From: Hymenobacter piscis
Lineage (GTDB): Bacteria > Bacteroidota > Bacteroidia > Cytophagales > Hymenobacteraceae
DNA length: 64,000 bases
Reading direction: 5' to 3'
NCBI RefSeq assembly: GCF_018760735.1
Contig: NZ_JAHHZN010000003.1
Span: 310,001-374,000 of the forward strand
Shown: piece by piece, positions 29,251 to 37,885 of the stretch
How positions within the stretch are numbered: position 1 is the stretch's first letter
How the letters are laid out: each line of letters opens with the position of its first letter
Translations under genes and position numbers: made by a program
Notes under the pieces: model-generated
What the model was told of the DNA's origin: nothing
Database searches by the model: none
The model's input: the letters and a program-made list of their open reading frames with translations, nothing else

Positions 29251-29276
29251 AGCCGGCCCGAGGGCCGGCTTTTTTT
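29251..29276 (+). terminator. Intrinsic terminator after the aquaporin gene
   Basis: A 9-bp stem AGCCGGCCC / GGGCCGGCT with a 2-base loop is followed by six T residues, 59 bp after the stop and 20 bp before the next start. Confidence 0.9.
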
Positions 29277-29295
29277 ACTTCCAACCCGCCTCCGC

Positions 29296-30699
29296 ATGGC
29301 TGCTCCGCTCCCCGCCTCTCCTACCGCCGCCCCGGCCGCCGCCCGCTCCTACGTGGGCCCGATGCTGCTGATGACGACCCTGTTCTTCCTGTTCGGGGCC
29401 GTCACCAACTTCAACGACGTGCTCATGCCCTACCTCAAGGACGTGTGCCAGCTCACCGATTTCCAGTCCACGGCCGTGCAATCGGCTTTTTTCGGGGCCT
29501 ACTTTCTGATGTCGCTGCCGGCGGGACGGGTGCTGGAGAAGCTCGGGTTTCAGCGCGGCATTGTGCTGGGGCTGCTCGTGATGGCCGCCGGGGCCCTGCT
29601 GTTCGTGCCGGCGGCTGATTCGCGCACGTTCGGGCTGTTTCTGCTGGCGCTGAGCTTTCTGGGGGCCGGCATTACGCTGCTGCAGGTGGCGGCCAACCCT
29701 TACGTGAGCGTGCTCGGTCCGGCCCGCACCGCCGCCAGCCGGGTGAGCATCGTGGGCGTGGCCAACGGCCTGGGGGGCACTATTTCGCCCCTCATCGGTG
29801 GCCTGATTCTGTTCGGGGGCTCGGCCGTGCTCAAGGCCCAGCTGGCCCAACTTCCCCTGGAGCAGCGCCTGAGCCAGGAAGCCACGCTGGTGAAGCCGCT
29901 GTACGTAGGCCTGGCCGTATTTCTGGCGGTGCTGGCGGCCCTGTTTTTCCTGGTGCGGTTGCCCGAAATCGAGAGCCTGCCCGCCGATGAGGACGAGGCC
30001 GCCGCGCAGGCCGCCGCCGAAACCGGCCGCTCCTCGGCCCTGAGCTTCCGCCACCTGGCGTTGGGCGTGGTGGCCATTTTCGTGTATGTGGGCGTGGAAG
30101 TGGGCATCGGCTCGTTCATTATCCGCTACGGCGAGGCCCAGAATATCACCCAGCTCAGCGGCTTCACCCAGGAGCTGGTGCGCCTGCTGAGCCTGGCCAC
30201 CAACTGGGCCGCCGCCCTGTTCGGCAACACGCCCGAGGCCCTGGACACCACGGCCGGCTTCACCAAGGCCGTGGGTGCGGTGCTGGTGGCCTCCTACTGG
30301 TTCGGGGTGATGGTGGGACGCATCCTCGGCATTCCGCTGCTCACCCGCTTCGATGCCCGCAAGCTGCTGGCGGGCGTGTGCGCCGCCGGCGTGGCCCTGG
30401 TGGTGCTGTCCATCTTCAGCCAGGGCGAAATGGCCCTGTGGCTGGTGGTGCTCTGTGGGCTGTGCAACGCCATTATCTGGCCCGTGGTGTTCCCGCTGGC
30501 CATTACCGGATTGGGCCGCTTCACCAAGCAGGGCTCCTCCTACCTCATCATGGCCATCGTGGGCGGGGCCATCATCCCGCCCCTGATGGGCCTGATTTCC
30601 ACCCACGGCGGCGGCCTGCGCGTGGCCTTCGTGCTGCCGGCCCTCTGCTACGCCTACCTGCTCTTCTACGCCCTGAGCGGCTACCGGGTGCAGCGGTAA
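29296..30699 (+). CDS. FHS-family sugar porter (GluP type), second copy in the window
   Basis: The 467-residue protein has about 12 membrane segments, NDVLMPYLK after the first helix and ITLLQVAANPYVSVLGP around residue 130. It is paralogous to the porter at 3882 but carries extra residues between helices 6 and 7 (an acidic DEDEAAAQAAAE stretch) and a long loop around residue 300. Glucose or galactose uptake with protons is expected. It starts just 20 bp after the aquaporin terminator. Confidence 0.88.
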   Translation: MAAPLPASPTAAPAAARSYVGPMLLMTTLFFLFGAVTNFNDVLMPYLKDVCQLTDFQSTAVQSAFFGAYFLMSLPAGRVLEKLGFQRGIVLGLLVMAAGALLFVPAADSRTFGLFLLALSFLGAGITLLQVAANPYVSVLGPARTAASRVSIVGVANGLGGTISPLIGGLILFGGSAVLKAQLAQLPLEQRLSQEATLVKPLYVGLAVFLAVLAALFFLVRLPEIESLPADEDEAAAQAAAETGRSSALSFRHLALGVVAIFVYVGVEVGIGSFIIRYGEAQNITQLSGFTQELVRLLSLATNWAAALFGNTPEALDTTAGFTKAVGAVLVASYWFGVMVGRILGIPLLTRFDARKLLAGVCAAGVALVVLSIFSQGEMALWLVVLCGLCNAIIWPVVFPLAITGLGRFTKQGSSYLIMAIVGGAIIPPLMGLISTHGGGLRVAFVLPALCYAYLLFYALSGYRVQR

Positions 30700-30849
30700 G
30701 CGAAGCTGCCAGGCCGGCGGCTGCCTGGACCGCAACATGCGCCACTTCTGCAGTTCATCTCCAACGCGCGACTTTCCGTAGAGCTGCAAGACCGGCAGGC
30801 CATCCCCTGACCGGGCTCCGTGTCTGCTTTATGCCCGTTTGAGTTGCTG

Positions 30850-31878
30850 ATGTCTTTGTTTTTTGCTGGCCTGTCCACTTTCCGCACCTCCCGCAGGCGT
30901 TACTCCTACCTGGCCATCCTGGCAGCTACGGCGTTAGGGCTGGCTTTTCCCAACCAGGCTGACCGGCTGCTGGCCCTGCCCCTGGTAGTGGGCATGGTGG
31001 GGCTGGGCGTGGCCCACGGCGCCTGCGACCAGTGGGTGGTACCGGCCGCCGTACCCAGCTCGGGGCTTATGGGCAGTTGGCACTACTGGCTGCGCTTTCT
31101 GGTGGGTTACCTGGGCCTGGCCGCCCTGGTGGGAGTATTGTGGTGGGGGTGGCCAGCGCTTACGGTAGGCCTGTTTTTTCTGCTCACCGTCTGGCACTGG
31201 GGCTCGGCCGATGCGCCTGCTACTCCGCGTGTATCCGCTGGCGGATGGTTGGTGCACAGCCTGCTGCGCGGCCTGCTGCTGTTTGCCGTGCCCGCCTGGT
31301 GGTGGCCGGTCCAAACCAGCAACATAGTCAACGACCTGTTGGTGTTTGCCGGAAGTTCCGCGCTACGGCCGGCCGCTTTCAGCGTTGCTGCCCAAAGCCT
31401 GGGAGCGGTAGTGCTGGCCGGACACCTGGGTTTGTGGGCCGTTTATGGTCGCCAAGGCCGCGTTGGTGTGGTGCTCACCGACCTGCTGGAGACTACCCTG
31501 TTGCTGGGGCTGCTGGTGGTGTTGCCGCCCCGCTTATCGGTGGGGGTGTACTTCGTATTCTGGCACAGCCTGCAGCATGTGCTGCGCCTCAACCACTGGC
31601 TGGGCCGCTCCGGGGCCCCAGGAAAGCCCCGGCTGCTGGCCGAGCTCACGTTCTTTCTGCGCCGAGCGGCCCCGTTACTCGCCCTGAGCTGCCTGGCACT
31701 GCTGCTTATGGGTTGGTGGCTGGCGGCGGAGCAGCGCCCCTCGGCGGCCGCCTGGTTTAGCTTCGCGCTGGTGGTGGCCTCTATTGTGACGATGCCCCAC
31801 GCCCTGCTCGTGACGCTGGTCATGGATGCCCGCCACTGGCGGATGCTCCGGCGCCCCGCCCCCGGCCAGCACCCCTGA
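30850..31878 (+). CDS. blh: Brp/Blh-family beta-carotene 15,15'-dioxygenase
   Basis: The 342-residue membrane protein shows the Brp/Blh pattern: GVAHGACDQW (the family's HGxxD), WHWGSAD, FWHSLQHVLRLNHW and MPHALLV, whose histidines bind iron. Blh cleaves beta-carotene to two retinals, the chromophore of microbial rhodopsins. No rhodopsin or carotenoid gene lies in this window, so the partner must be elsewhere or absent. The ATG at 30850 is chosen; a GTG at 30820 is possible. It converges with a DUF547 gene 15 bp away. Confidence 0.85.
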   Translation: MSLFFAGLSTFRTSRRRYSYLAILAATALGLAFPNQADRLLALPLVVGMVGLGVAHGACDQWVVPAAVPSSGLMGSWHYWLRFLVGYLGLAALVGVLWWGWPALTVGLFFLLTVWHWGSADAPATPRVSAGGWLVHSLLRGLLLFAVPAWWWPVQTSNIVNDLLVFAGSSALRPAAFSVAAQSLGAVVLAGHLGLWAVYGRQGRVGVVLTDLLETTLLLGLLVVLPPRLSVGVYFVFWHSLQHVLRLNHWLGRSGAPGKPRLLAELTFFLRRAAPLLALSCLALLLMGWWLAAEQRPSAAAWFSFALVVASIVTMPHALLVTLVMDARHWRMLRRPAPGQHP

Positions 31879-31893
31879 GGCAGGCGGCTTGCC

Positions 31894-32706
31894 CTACCGC
31901 TGCTCGTTCAGGCTCCAGTCGTATTCCTTGTAGCTGAGCGTGGCGTTGGGGTCGATTTTCTGCCGGGCGTAGCGGTTCACGGCGTCCGGGACGGAGGTGC
32001 TGCCGTTCTTTTTGAAGTCGCCGGGATAGAAGCGGTAGATGGCCGAGAGCGTGGGGGCATTGGCGGGCGTGAGGTCGTTTTTTTGGGGGTTGTTGATGAA
32101 GTCCCGGCCCTGGTCGGCGAGCTGGTCTTGCACGCGGGCGCCCACGTAGGCCTCGTTGCGCAGGCGCGGGCACGACATGGCGGCGCACACCAGCGCGTAG
32201 TGTATCCGGTTGTCGTCGAACTGCTTGCGGATGATGCGGTGCTCAAGGTCGTTGAGCGTGTAGCGTTTGCCCCCGAGCGGGATGAACGCCTGGTCCCAGA
32301 CGGTATTGACGAAGATTTTGTCGCCCCCCAGGTCCTTGATGCTCTTGACCGGGTAGGCCCGCAGAATGCGCTGCACCGTGAAGGCGTTGTAGGCGTTAAG
32401 CCAGTACGCCAGCTTTTCGTCGGCCGGGGCCTGTTTCGTGGGCAGATTGTCGCCGAGGGTTTTCAGGTAGGCGTTCAACGCGGCGCTGTCCTGCTGCAGG
32501 CCCCGGTAGTTTACCAGGCCCTGGTCATCGACGTACTGTTTGAGCAGCACATCCCAGGCGGCATGGTCGAGGGGGCGGCCGGAGCCGGACGTGGGATTGA
32601 GCGGAATCAGGTAGCTCACGTAGCCGCAGCCGGTTTGGGCGAGGGTACCGGCGGCCAGCAGGGAAAACAGGGCCAGGCGGGAGAACAAGCGAGGAATACG
32701 CTTCAT
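31894..32706 (-). CDS. DUF547 lipoprotein
   Basis: The 270-residue product has a lipoprotein signal (lipobox TGC near residue 27) and a DUF547 domain with KLAYWLNAYNAFTVQ, VNTVWDQAFIP, IHYALVCAAMSCP and IYRFYPGDFKK. In other proteins the domain has been likened to papain-like folds with a Cys (here in SCP) and His, but activity is unproven. It probably sits in the periplasm or outer membrane. Confidence 0.88.
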   Translation of the reverse strand: MKRIPRLFSRLALFSLLAAGTLAQTGCGYVSYLIPLNPTSGSGRPLDHAAWDVLLKQYVDDQGLVNYRGLQQDSAALNAYLKTLGDNLPTKQAPADEKLAYWLNAYNAFTVQRILRAYPVKSIKDLGGDKIFVNTVWDQAFIPLGGKRYTLNDLEHRIIRKQFDDNRIHYALVCAAMSCPRLRNEAYVGARVQDQLADQGRDFINNPQKNDLTPANAPTLSAIYRFYPGDFKKNGSTSVPDAVNRYARQKIDPNATLSYKEYDWSLNEQR

Positions 32707-32795
32707 AAATGAGGGGCCTGAAGGAACGCGGAAGTAGAAACAACTATACGGTGATTCGTAGCCCAACAGTTGTAGGGAAAGATGAATAGGGAAAA

Positions 32796-32894
32796 GAACG
32801 TCATTCCGAGCTTGCCGAGGAATCTCGGAATGACGTTGTAATGCTAACCCAACGTCAGCACGCGAGATTCCTCGGCAAGCTCGGAATGACGTTC
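32796..32894. repeat. Palindromic intergenic element, subfamily A (copy 5)
   Basis: The 31-bp arms (32796-32826, 32864-32894) are perfect inverses with core ATTCCGAGCTTGCCGAGGAAT. The loop repeats GGAATGACGTTGTAATGC and then AACGTCAGCACGCGAG; it matches the loop of the 47951 copy in reverse with a deletion. It lies between divergent genes. Confidence 0.92.
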
Positions 32895-32908
32895 TCCTAA
32901 CTCCCCCC

Positions 32909-32964
32909 TGGCAACTGGCAACTGGCAACTGGCAACTGGCAACTGGCAACTGGCAACTGGCAAC
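32909..32964. repeat. Heptamer tandem array (TGGCAAC x8) upstream of murB
   Basis: Eight identical 7-base units TGGCAAC follow one another without a mismatch, ending 8 bp before a TACCTTTA promoter-like box. The array is not a CRISPR because there are no spacers. Perfect copies imply recent slippage or selection. Confidence 0.97.
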
Positions 32965-32971
32965 TGAAATG

Positions 32972-32979
32972 TACCTTTA
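32972..32979 (+). promoter_or_regulatory. TACCTTTA -7-like box for murB
   Basis: TACCTTTA differs from TAnnTTTG in one base and lies 24 bp before the murB ATG. Its -33 region falls inside the TGGCAAC array, so repeat number could change the bases presented there. Confidence 0.45.
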
Positions 32980-33003
32980 CGGCCTCACGATTCTGCTTTG
33001 CGC

Positions 33004-34032
33004 ATGTCCCCGGCTCCTGCTCTTGAACACCACGTTTCGCTTCGCCCCTATAACACCTTCGGCCTAGAGGTAACGGCCCGCCTGTTTGCCCGTTTCACGT
33101 CAGTGGAGGAGCTGCGGGCCCTGCTGGCCCTGCCCGAAGTACAAAGCGCCGAGAAGCTGGTGCTGGGCGGGGGCTCCAACCTGCTCTTCACCCGGAACTT
33201 CGACGGCGTGGTGCTCAAAAACGAAATCCGGGGCCTGGAAATCGTGCGCCAGGACGAGGAGGCGGCCCTGGTGCGGGCCGGGGCCGGGGAAAGCTGGCAC
33301 GGGCTGGTGCAGTACACCCTCGACCAGGAGCTGAGCGGCATCGAGAACCTGTCCCTGATTCCGGGCACCGTGGGCGCGGCTCCCTTGCAGAACATCGGCG
33401 CTTACGGGGCCGAGCTCAAGGATACCTTTGAGCAGCTGGAGGCCCTGGAAACCGCCACCGGCCAGCTACGCACCTTCTCGGCCGCCGAGTGCGGCTTCGG
33501 CTACCGCGAAAGCGTGTTCAAGGGCCCGCTCAAAAACCAGTTCATCGTGACCGGGGTGCTGCTGCGCCTGTCGCGCCGCCACCAGCCCAACGTGCGCTAC
33601 GGCGACATCCAGACCACCCTCCAGGACATGGGCATTGAGGGCGAGCCCACCCCGCGCCACATCAGCGAGGCCGTCAGCAGCATCCGCCGCAGCAAGCTCC
33701 CCGACCCGGCCCAGGTGGGCAACGCGGGCTCCTTCTTCAAGAACCCGGAAATTTCCCAGGCCCGGTTCGATGAGTTGAAGGCCCGCTACCCAGCCCTGCC
33801 CGGCTACCCCGTGCCGGGCGGCGTGAAAGTGCCCGCGGCCTGGCTGATTGAGCAGTGCGGCTGGAAGGGCCTGCGCCGCGGCCCCCACGGCGTGCACGAC
33901 CGGCAGGCCCTGGTGCTGGTCAACCACGGTGGGGCCCAGGGCCAGGACATCCGCGACCTAGCCTACGAAATCATTGCCTCGGTGCGCGCCACGTTTGGCA
34001 TCGAGCTCCACCCCGAAGTCAACATTCTCTGA
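33004..34032 (+). CDS. murB: UDP-N-acetylenolpyruvoylglucosamine reductase MurB
   Basis: The 342-residue protein has the FAD-binding signatures of MurB: LVLGGGSNLLFT, an early NTFG, and IPGTVGAAPLQNIGAYG. A late NAGSFFKNP holds the catalytic serine, and PEVNIL lies at the end with its acidic residue. It reduces UDP-GlcNAc-enolpyruvate to UDP-MurNAc in peptidoglycan synthesis. The PLQNIGAYG loop and length fit the E. coli-type (type I) enzymes. The ATG at 33004 is preferred to a TTG six bases upstream. Confidence 0.96.
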   Translation: MSPAPALEHHVSLRPYNTFGLEVTARLFARFTSVEELRALLALPEVQSAEKLVLGGGSNLLFTRNFDGVVLKNEIRGLEIVRQDEEAALVRAGAGESWHGLVQYTLDQELSGIENLSLIPGTVGAAPLQNIGAYGAELKDTFEQLEALETATGQLRTFSAAECGFGYRESVFKGPLKNQFIVTGVLLRLSRRHQPNVRYGDIQTTLQDMGIEGEPTPRHISEAVSSIRRSKLPDPAQVGNAGSFFKNPEISQARFDELKARYPALPGYPVPGGVKVPAAWLIEQCGWKGLRRGPHGVHDRQALVLVNHGGAQGQDIRDLAYEIIASVRATFGIELHPEVNIL

Positions 34033-34041
34033 GAACACCCG

Positions 34042-34080
34042 GCCGGCCCGGCTGCCCCCGCGGCAGTCGGGCCGGCTTTT
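34042..34080 (+). terminator. Intrinsic terminator after murB
   Basis: A long GC hairpin with stems GCCGGCCCG / CGGGCCGGC and inner CTGCC / GGCAG ends in TTTT, starting 9 bp after the murB stop. Confidence 0.85.
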
Positions 34081-34222
34081 GGGGGCATTTTCGGTTTCCG
34101 ACCGGCCGGTCCGTTTTTTTCGCGGGCGAATAGCCGTAAGTTTACCGGTACTGTTGCGCTTTACTTTTTTGCCCTTCTGCCTGCTTCTACCCTCCCAACT
34201 GTTTGCCCCACAACCTGCCTGC

Positions 34223-35251
34223 ATGAAACACGTTCTGCTCCCCGTTCTGCTCCTGTCTTCCGCTGGCCTGGCCCTGGCCCAGAAACCAGCGTCCCGGCCT
34301 AAGTCCGCCACCCGCCCGACGCCCGCGGCCCCGGCCGCGCCGGCCCCGGCGCCTGGTACTACCATTACCGCCGCCCGCCTGGCCGGTCCGGGCATGAGCG
34401 TGACGGTGCGCGGCGTTGTCACCAACGGGCCGGAACTGGGGCAGCTGCGCTTCGTGCAGGACCAGCAGGCCGGCCTGGCCGTGTTTTCCACCACCAACGC
34501 CGACCTGCACGCCCTGGTGCCCGGCGACAGTGTGCTGCTGACCGGCACGCTCAAGGACTATAAAGGTCTGCTGGAAATGGACCCGGTGGCCAGCGTGGTG
34601 AAGCTCGGCGCCGGCCGCCGGGTAGTGCCCCTGGAAGTAGCGGCCGCCGACCTGAGCTCAGCCTTTGTGGAAGCCAACGAAGGCCGCCTGCTGCGCATTA
34701 AAGGCCTGAGCCGCCTCACCACCACCGGCGGCGGCGCGGTGGAGAAGCTGGCCGGCAACGCCAACTACCTGCTCGATGGCCAGCCGGCCACGCCCATCCG
34801 CATCAACGTGGCCTCGACCGGGGAGCGGGGTATCGTGGACAAAACCGCGCCCGCCGGCTCCTTCGATCTGGTGGGTTCCCTCAGCCAGTTCACGCAGTCG
34901 GGCACGGGCGGCTACCAGCTGCTGCCGCGCACCTTCGCCGATTTTGTGGTGGCCGGCGGGCTGCCCGTGGTGAAGGGCGAACCCATCCCGACCAATATCT
35001 ACCGCAACGGCTTTACGGTGATGTTCCAGACGGTGAACCCGGGCACGGCCAAGGTAGAATACGGCCTGACCTCGGAGTTGGGCCAGGTAGTCAGCCTCCC
35101 GGAAATGGCGACCAGCCACCGCGTGGAGCTGGAAAACCTGGAGCCCAACACCACCTACTACGTGCGGGTGTCGGCCACCAACGCCGCGGGCACCTCGTCG
35201 TCGGCCGCCGTGCCCATTCTCACCGACAACAAAAAGCGTCCGAACCGCTAG
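34223..35251 (+). CDS. Exported OB-fold plus fibronectin-III protein, paralogue of the next gene
   Basis: The 342-residue protein has a signal peptide (ends ALAQ), a Pro/Ala-rich linker, then an OB-fold-like domain of the kind found beside bacterial nucleases (VTVRGVVTNGPELG, DSVLLTGTLKDYKGLLEMDP). A short FN3-like domain follows (FTVMFQTVNPGTAKVEYGL, LEPNTTYYVRVSATNAAG). It lines up domain by domain with the first 330 residues of the PLD gene that follows but ends before the nuclease and has no sorting domain. It might be a periplasmic partner, an immunity-like protein, or a shortened duplicate. Function unknown. Confidence 0.8.
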   Translation: MKHVLLPVLLLSSAGLALAQKPASRPKSATRPTPAAPAAPAPAPGTTITAARLAGPGMSVTVRGVVTNGPELGQLRFVQDQQAGLAVFSTTNADLHALVPGDSVLLTGTLKDYKGLLEMDPVASVVKLGAGRRVVPLEVAAADLSSAFVEANEGRLLRIKGLSRLTTTGGGAVEKLAGNANYLLDGQPATPIRINVASTGERGIVDKTAPAGSFDLVGSLSQFTQSGTGGYQLLPRTFADFVVAGGLPVVKGEPIPTNIYRNGFTVMFQTVNPGTAKVEYGLTSELGQVVSLPEMATSHRVELENLEPNTTYYVRVSATNAAGTSSSAAVPILTDNKKRPNR

Positions 35252-35264
35252 GCGGACACCGGGC

Positions 35265-35326
35265 GGGGCCGCCACAACCGGGGCCGACGGCTTAACCACC
35301 AGTCGGCCCCCGATTGTGGCGGCCCC
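35265..35326. repeat. Long inverted repeat between the two OB-fold genes
   Basis: Arms at 35265-35288 and 35302-35326 (GGGGCCGCCACAA... and its inverse) pair nearly perfectly. No T-run follows, so it may be an mRNA-stabilising or attenuating hairpin rather than a plain terminator. It lies 13 bp after the first gene's stop. Confidence 0.8.
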
Positions 35327-35366
35327 GGTTGGTACGTTTTCATACCCTTTTTCTTTTTCGCATTTG

Positions 35367-37667
35367 ATGAAACGCTTTACTTTTCTGGTGGTGCTGTTCG
35401 GCGCCGCTTTAGGGCAGCAGGTGCAGGCCCAAACGGCCATTTCCATTGCCGCGGCCCGCGCCCAGGCCCCCGCCTACAACACCTCGGGCGCCAGCGTAAC
35501 GCTGCGCGGCGTCGTCACCAACGGCTCGGAGCTGGGCGCCATCCGTTACATGCAGGATGGTACGGCCGGCATCGGGGTGTACTCGTCCACGCTGACGGCC
35601 AACCTCGTGCCCGGCGACTCCATTGTGGTAACCGGCACGCTCAAGGATTATAACGGCCTGCTGGAAGTAGACCCCGTCGCTTCGCTGACTCTGCTAGCCG
35701 GCAACCGGCCCCTGCCCCAGCCGGTGGAATTTGCTTCCGCCAACGCCGCCGCCGCCTACGCCGAGCAGTACGAAGGCCAGCTGGTGAAGCTCCGGGATGC
35801 CACCACCGTGACCACCACCACGGGCGCGGCCGTGACCTCGTTTACCAACACGACCTACCGCATCAGCGGCAACGCCACCACCGTTCTGTACGTGAACAAG
35901 GCCTCCAGCGGTCCCGACGGCCTGATGGGCAAGCCTTCCCCCACCGGCATTTTCGACGTGGTGGGCATCATGAGCCAGTACACCACCAAGGCCCCCGTGG
36001 CCGGGGCGGCCGGCTACCAGCTGCTGCCCCGCCGCTACGCCGACTTCCAGCAGGGCACCACGCCCAACCTGCTCAACACGCCCTTCCCGACCAACATCAC
36101 CCCCTCGGGCTTCACGGTGAACTTCCGTACCCAGAACGCGGGCGACACCAAGCTGGCCTACGCCACGTCGGCGGCGGGTCCGTTCACCACGGTATCGGCC
36201 GCGGCCAGCACCACTGACCACTCCCTGGCCCTGACGGGCCTGCAGCCGGCCACCATCTACTACGTGCAGGCCACCAGCACCAACGCCACCGGCCTGTCGG
36301 AGTCGCGGGTGGTGCCCATGATTACGGCCTCGCTCTCCTCGGGCAAGATGCGCACCTACTTCACCAACCCCGTGAAAACGTCGGTAGCCCTGGCCGGCAA
36401 CGAGGCGGTGTACCTGCCCGGCGGGGCCGTGGCCGATACCATTGCCCGCTACATCGGCCGCGCCCAACAGACGCTCGACATTGCCATCTATAACTGGAAC
36501 AGCGACATTATTGTAGCGGCCGTGAATGCCGCCAAGGCCCGCGGGGTAAACGTGCGCGTGCTTTTCGAAGCCGACAACAACAATTTCAGCCTGGCCAAAC
36601 TGAGCGCCGGCATTCCGACCCTGGGCCGCCAGACGACCCGCAACCTGATGCACAACAAGTTTGTGGTGATTGACGCCAACAGCCCCGACCCCAATCAGCC
36701 CTGGGTGTGGTCGGGCTCCACGAACTGGACTTCGGCCCAGCTCAGCACCGATGCCAACAACTCCCTGGCCATCCAGGACCAGGCACTGGCCCGGGTGTAC
36801 ACGGTGGAGTTCAACGAGATGTGGGGCAGCGGCACCCAGGCCACGGCCAAGTTTGGCTCGCTTAAAACCGACAACACCCCCCATTACCTCACCATCGGCG
36901 GCAAGCTGGTGGAGTCGTGGTTCTCGCCCACCGACAACGTGAACGGCCGCCTGATTCAGGCCATCCAGAGCGCCGACCATGACCTGCACATTGCCACCAT
37001 GCTGCTCACCCAGAGCGACATCGGCAGTGCCATTGTCAGGCAGGTGCAGGCCCAAAATATCGGCGGCTGCACCGAGATGCTGCTGAACGAAATCACGGCC
37101 AACACCGCCGCCCAGAGCATTTTCGACAACATCCAGGGCGCCATCGGTAACCGCCTGATGCTCGCTAACACCGCCGGCATCATGCACCACAAGTACGCCA
37201 TCATCGACGCCGGCGCCGCGCAGTCGGACCCGCAGGTGTTCGTGGGCTCGCACAACTGGAGCCTCTCGGCCAACACGGAGAATGACGAGAACACGCTCAT
37301 CGTGCACGATGCCCGCGTGACCAACCAGTACTACCAGGAGTTCGCCCAGCGCATCGAGGACCAGAAAAACGGCGTGCAGCTCTGCAACCTGGTGCTGGGC
37401 AGACGCAACGCCACCGTGCAGCGCAGCAGCGTGCAGGTGTACCCCAACCCCACCAGCGGCCAGTTCCGCCTCCGCGTGCAGACGGGGGCCGCCCGCACCG
37501 CCCGCGTAGTGCTGCGCGACGCCACCGGCCGCGTGGTCCTCGACCAAACCAAGCCCCTCAACGGCCAGGAAGTAAGCGTAGACGCCTCCGACCTCAAAGC
37601 CGGCCTCTACCTGGTGCACATCGTGACGCCCGAAGCCACGCAGGTTAGCCGCGTAGTAGTGGAGTAG
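35367..37667 (+). CDS. Secreted PLD-superfamily protein with OB-fold, FN3 and T9SS sorting domain
   Basis: The 766-residue protein runs: signal peptide (ends VQAQ), OB-fold-like domain (VTLRGVVTNGSELG, GTLKDYNGLLEVDP), FN3-like domain (LTGLQPATIYYVQATSTNATG), then two phospholipase D-type catalytic halves. Both HKD motifs are complete: H429/K431/D436 followed by GSTNWTS, and H607/K609/D614 followed by GSHNWS. Residues after about 685 form a T9SS type A sorting domain (VQVYPNPTSGQF, GLYLVHIV). It is probably released outside the cell or held on its surface, and could be a nuclease or a phospholipase. The ATG at 35367 gives the clean signal. Confidence 0.9.
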   Translation: MKRFTFLVVLFGAALGQQVQAQTAISIAAARAQAPAYNTSGASVTLRGVVTNGSELGAIRYMQDGTAGIGVYSSTLTANLVPGDSIVVTGTLKDYNGLLEVDPVASLTLLAGNRPLPQPVEFASANAAAAYAEQYEGQLVKLRDATTVTTTTGAAVTSFTNTTYRISGNATTVLYVNKASSGPDGLMGKPSPTGIFDVVGIMSQYTTKAPVAGAAGYQLLPRRYADFQQGTTPNLLNTPFPTNITPSGFTVNFRTQNAGDTKLAYATSAAGPFTTVSAAASTTDHSLALTGLQPATIYYVQATSTNATGLSESRVVPMITASLSSGKMRTYFTNPVKTSVALAGNEAVYLPGGAVADTIARYIGRAQQTLDIAIYNWNSDIIVAAVNAAKARGVNVRVLFEADNNNFSLAKLSAGIPTLGRQTTRNLMHNKFVVIDANSPDPNQPWVWSGSTNWTSAQLSTDANNSLAIQDQALARVYTVEFNEMWGSGTQATAKFGSLKTDNTPHYLTIGGKLVESWFSPTDNVNGRLIQAIQSADHDLHIATMLLTQSDIGSAIVRQVQAQNIGGCTEMLLNEITANTAAQSIFDNIQGAIGNRLMLANTAGIMHHKYAIIDAGAAQSDPQVFVGSHNWSLSANTENDENTLIVHDARVTNQYYQEFAQRIEDQKNGVQLCNLVLGRRNATVQRSSVQVYPNPTSGQFRLRVQTGAARTARVVLRDATGRVVLDQTKPLNGQEVSVDASDLKAGLYLVHIVTPEATQVSRVVVE

Positions 37668-37731
37668 ATTTTCTTGAGAAGTAAGATTATGAGAGGTGAG
37701 AAGTGAGACTTTTTGCCTGTTCTCCAAAACT

Positions 37732-37770
37732 AAAAGAGGCGGCTCCCGAAATTCGGGAGCCGCCTCTTTT
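37732..37770. terminator. Perfect 19-bp palindromic bidirectional terminator
   Basis: Arms of 19 bp around a single A carry AAAAGAGGCGGCTCCCGAA and its inverse, so both directions end in a T-run. It lies between the PLD gene and the convergent rlmF gene, just before a palindromic element. Confidence 0.95.
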
Positions 37771-37778
37771 CTGCTTCT

Positions 37779-37881
37779 GACTGTCATCCTGAGCAGCGCG
37801 AAGGATCTTATCGCGCTGGAACGGCCATATCAACGACTTGCTGACGTGATAAGATCCTTCGCGCTGCTCAGGATGACAGTC
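37779..37881. repeat. Palindromic intergenic element, subfamily B (copy 6)
   Basis: Perfect 34-bp arms (37779-37812, 37848-37881) have core ATCCTGAGCAGCGCGAAGGAT. The loop contains GGAACGGCCATATCAACGACTTG, which matches in reverse the loop of the copy at 44498. It ends 4 bp from the rlmF stop, between convergent genes. Confidence 0.93.
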
Positions 37882-37885
37882 CCTA

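Noticed and set aside
32909..32964. TGGCAAC repeats as a CRISPR array
   Set aside because: Units are 7 bases and directly adjacent with no spacers; no cas genes are present.
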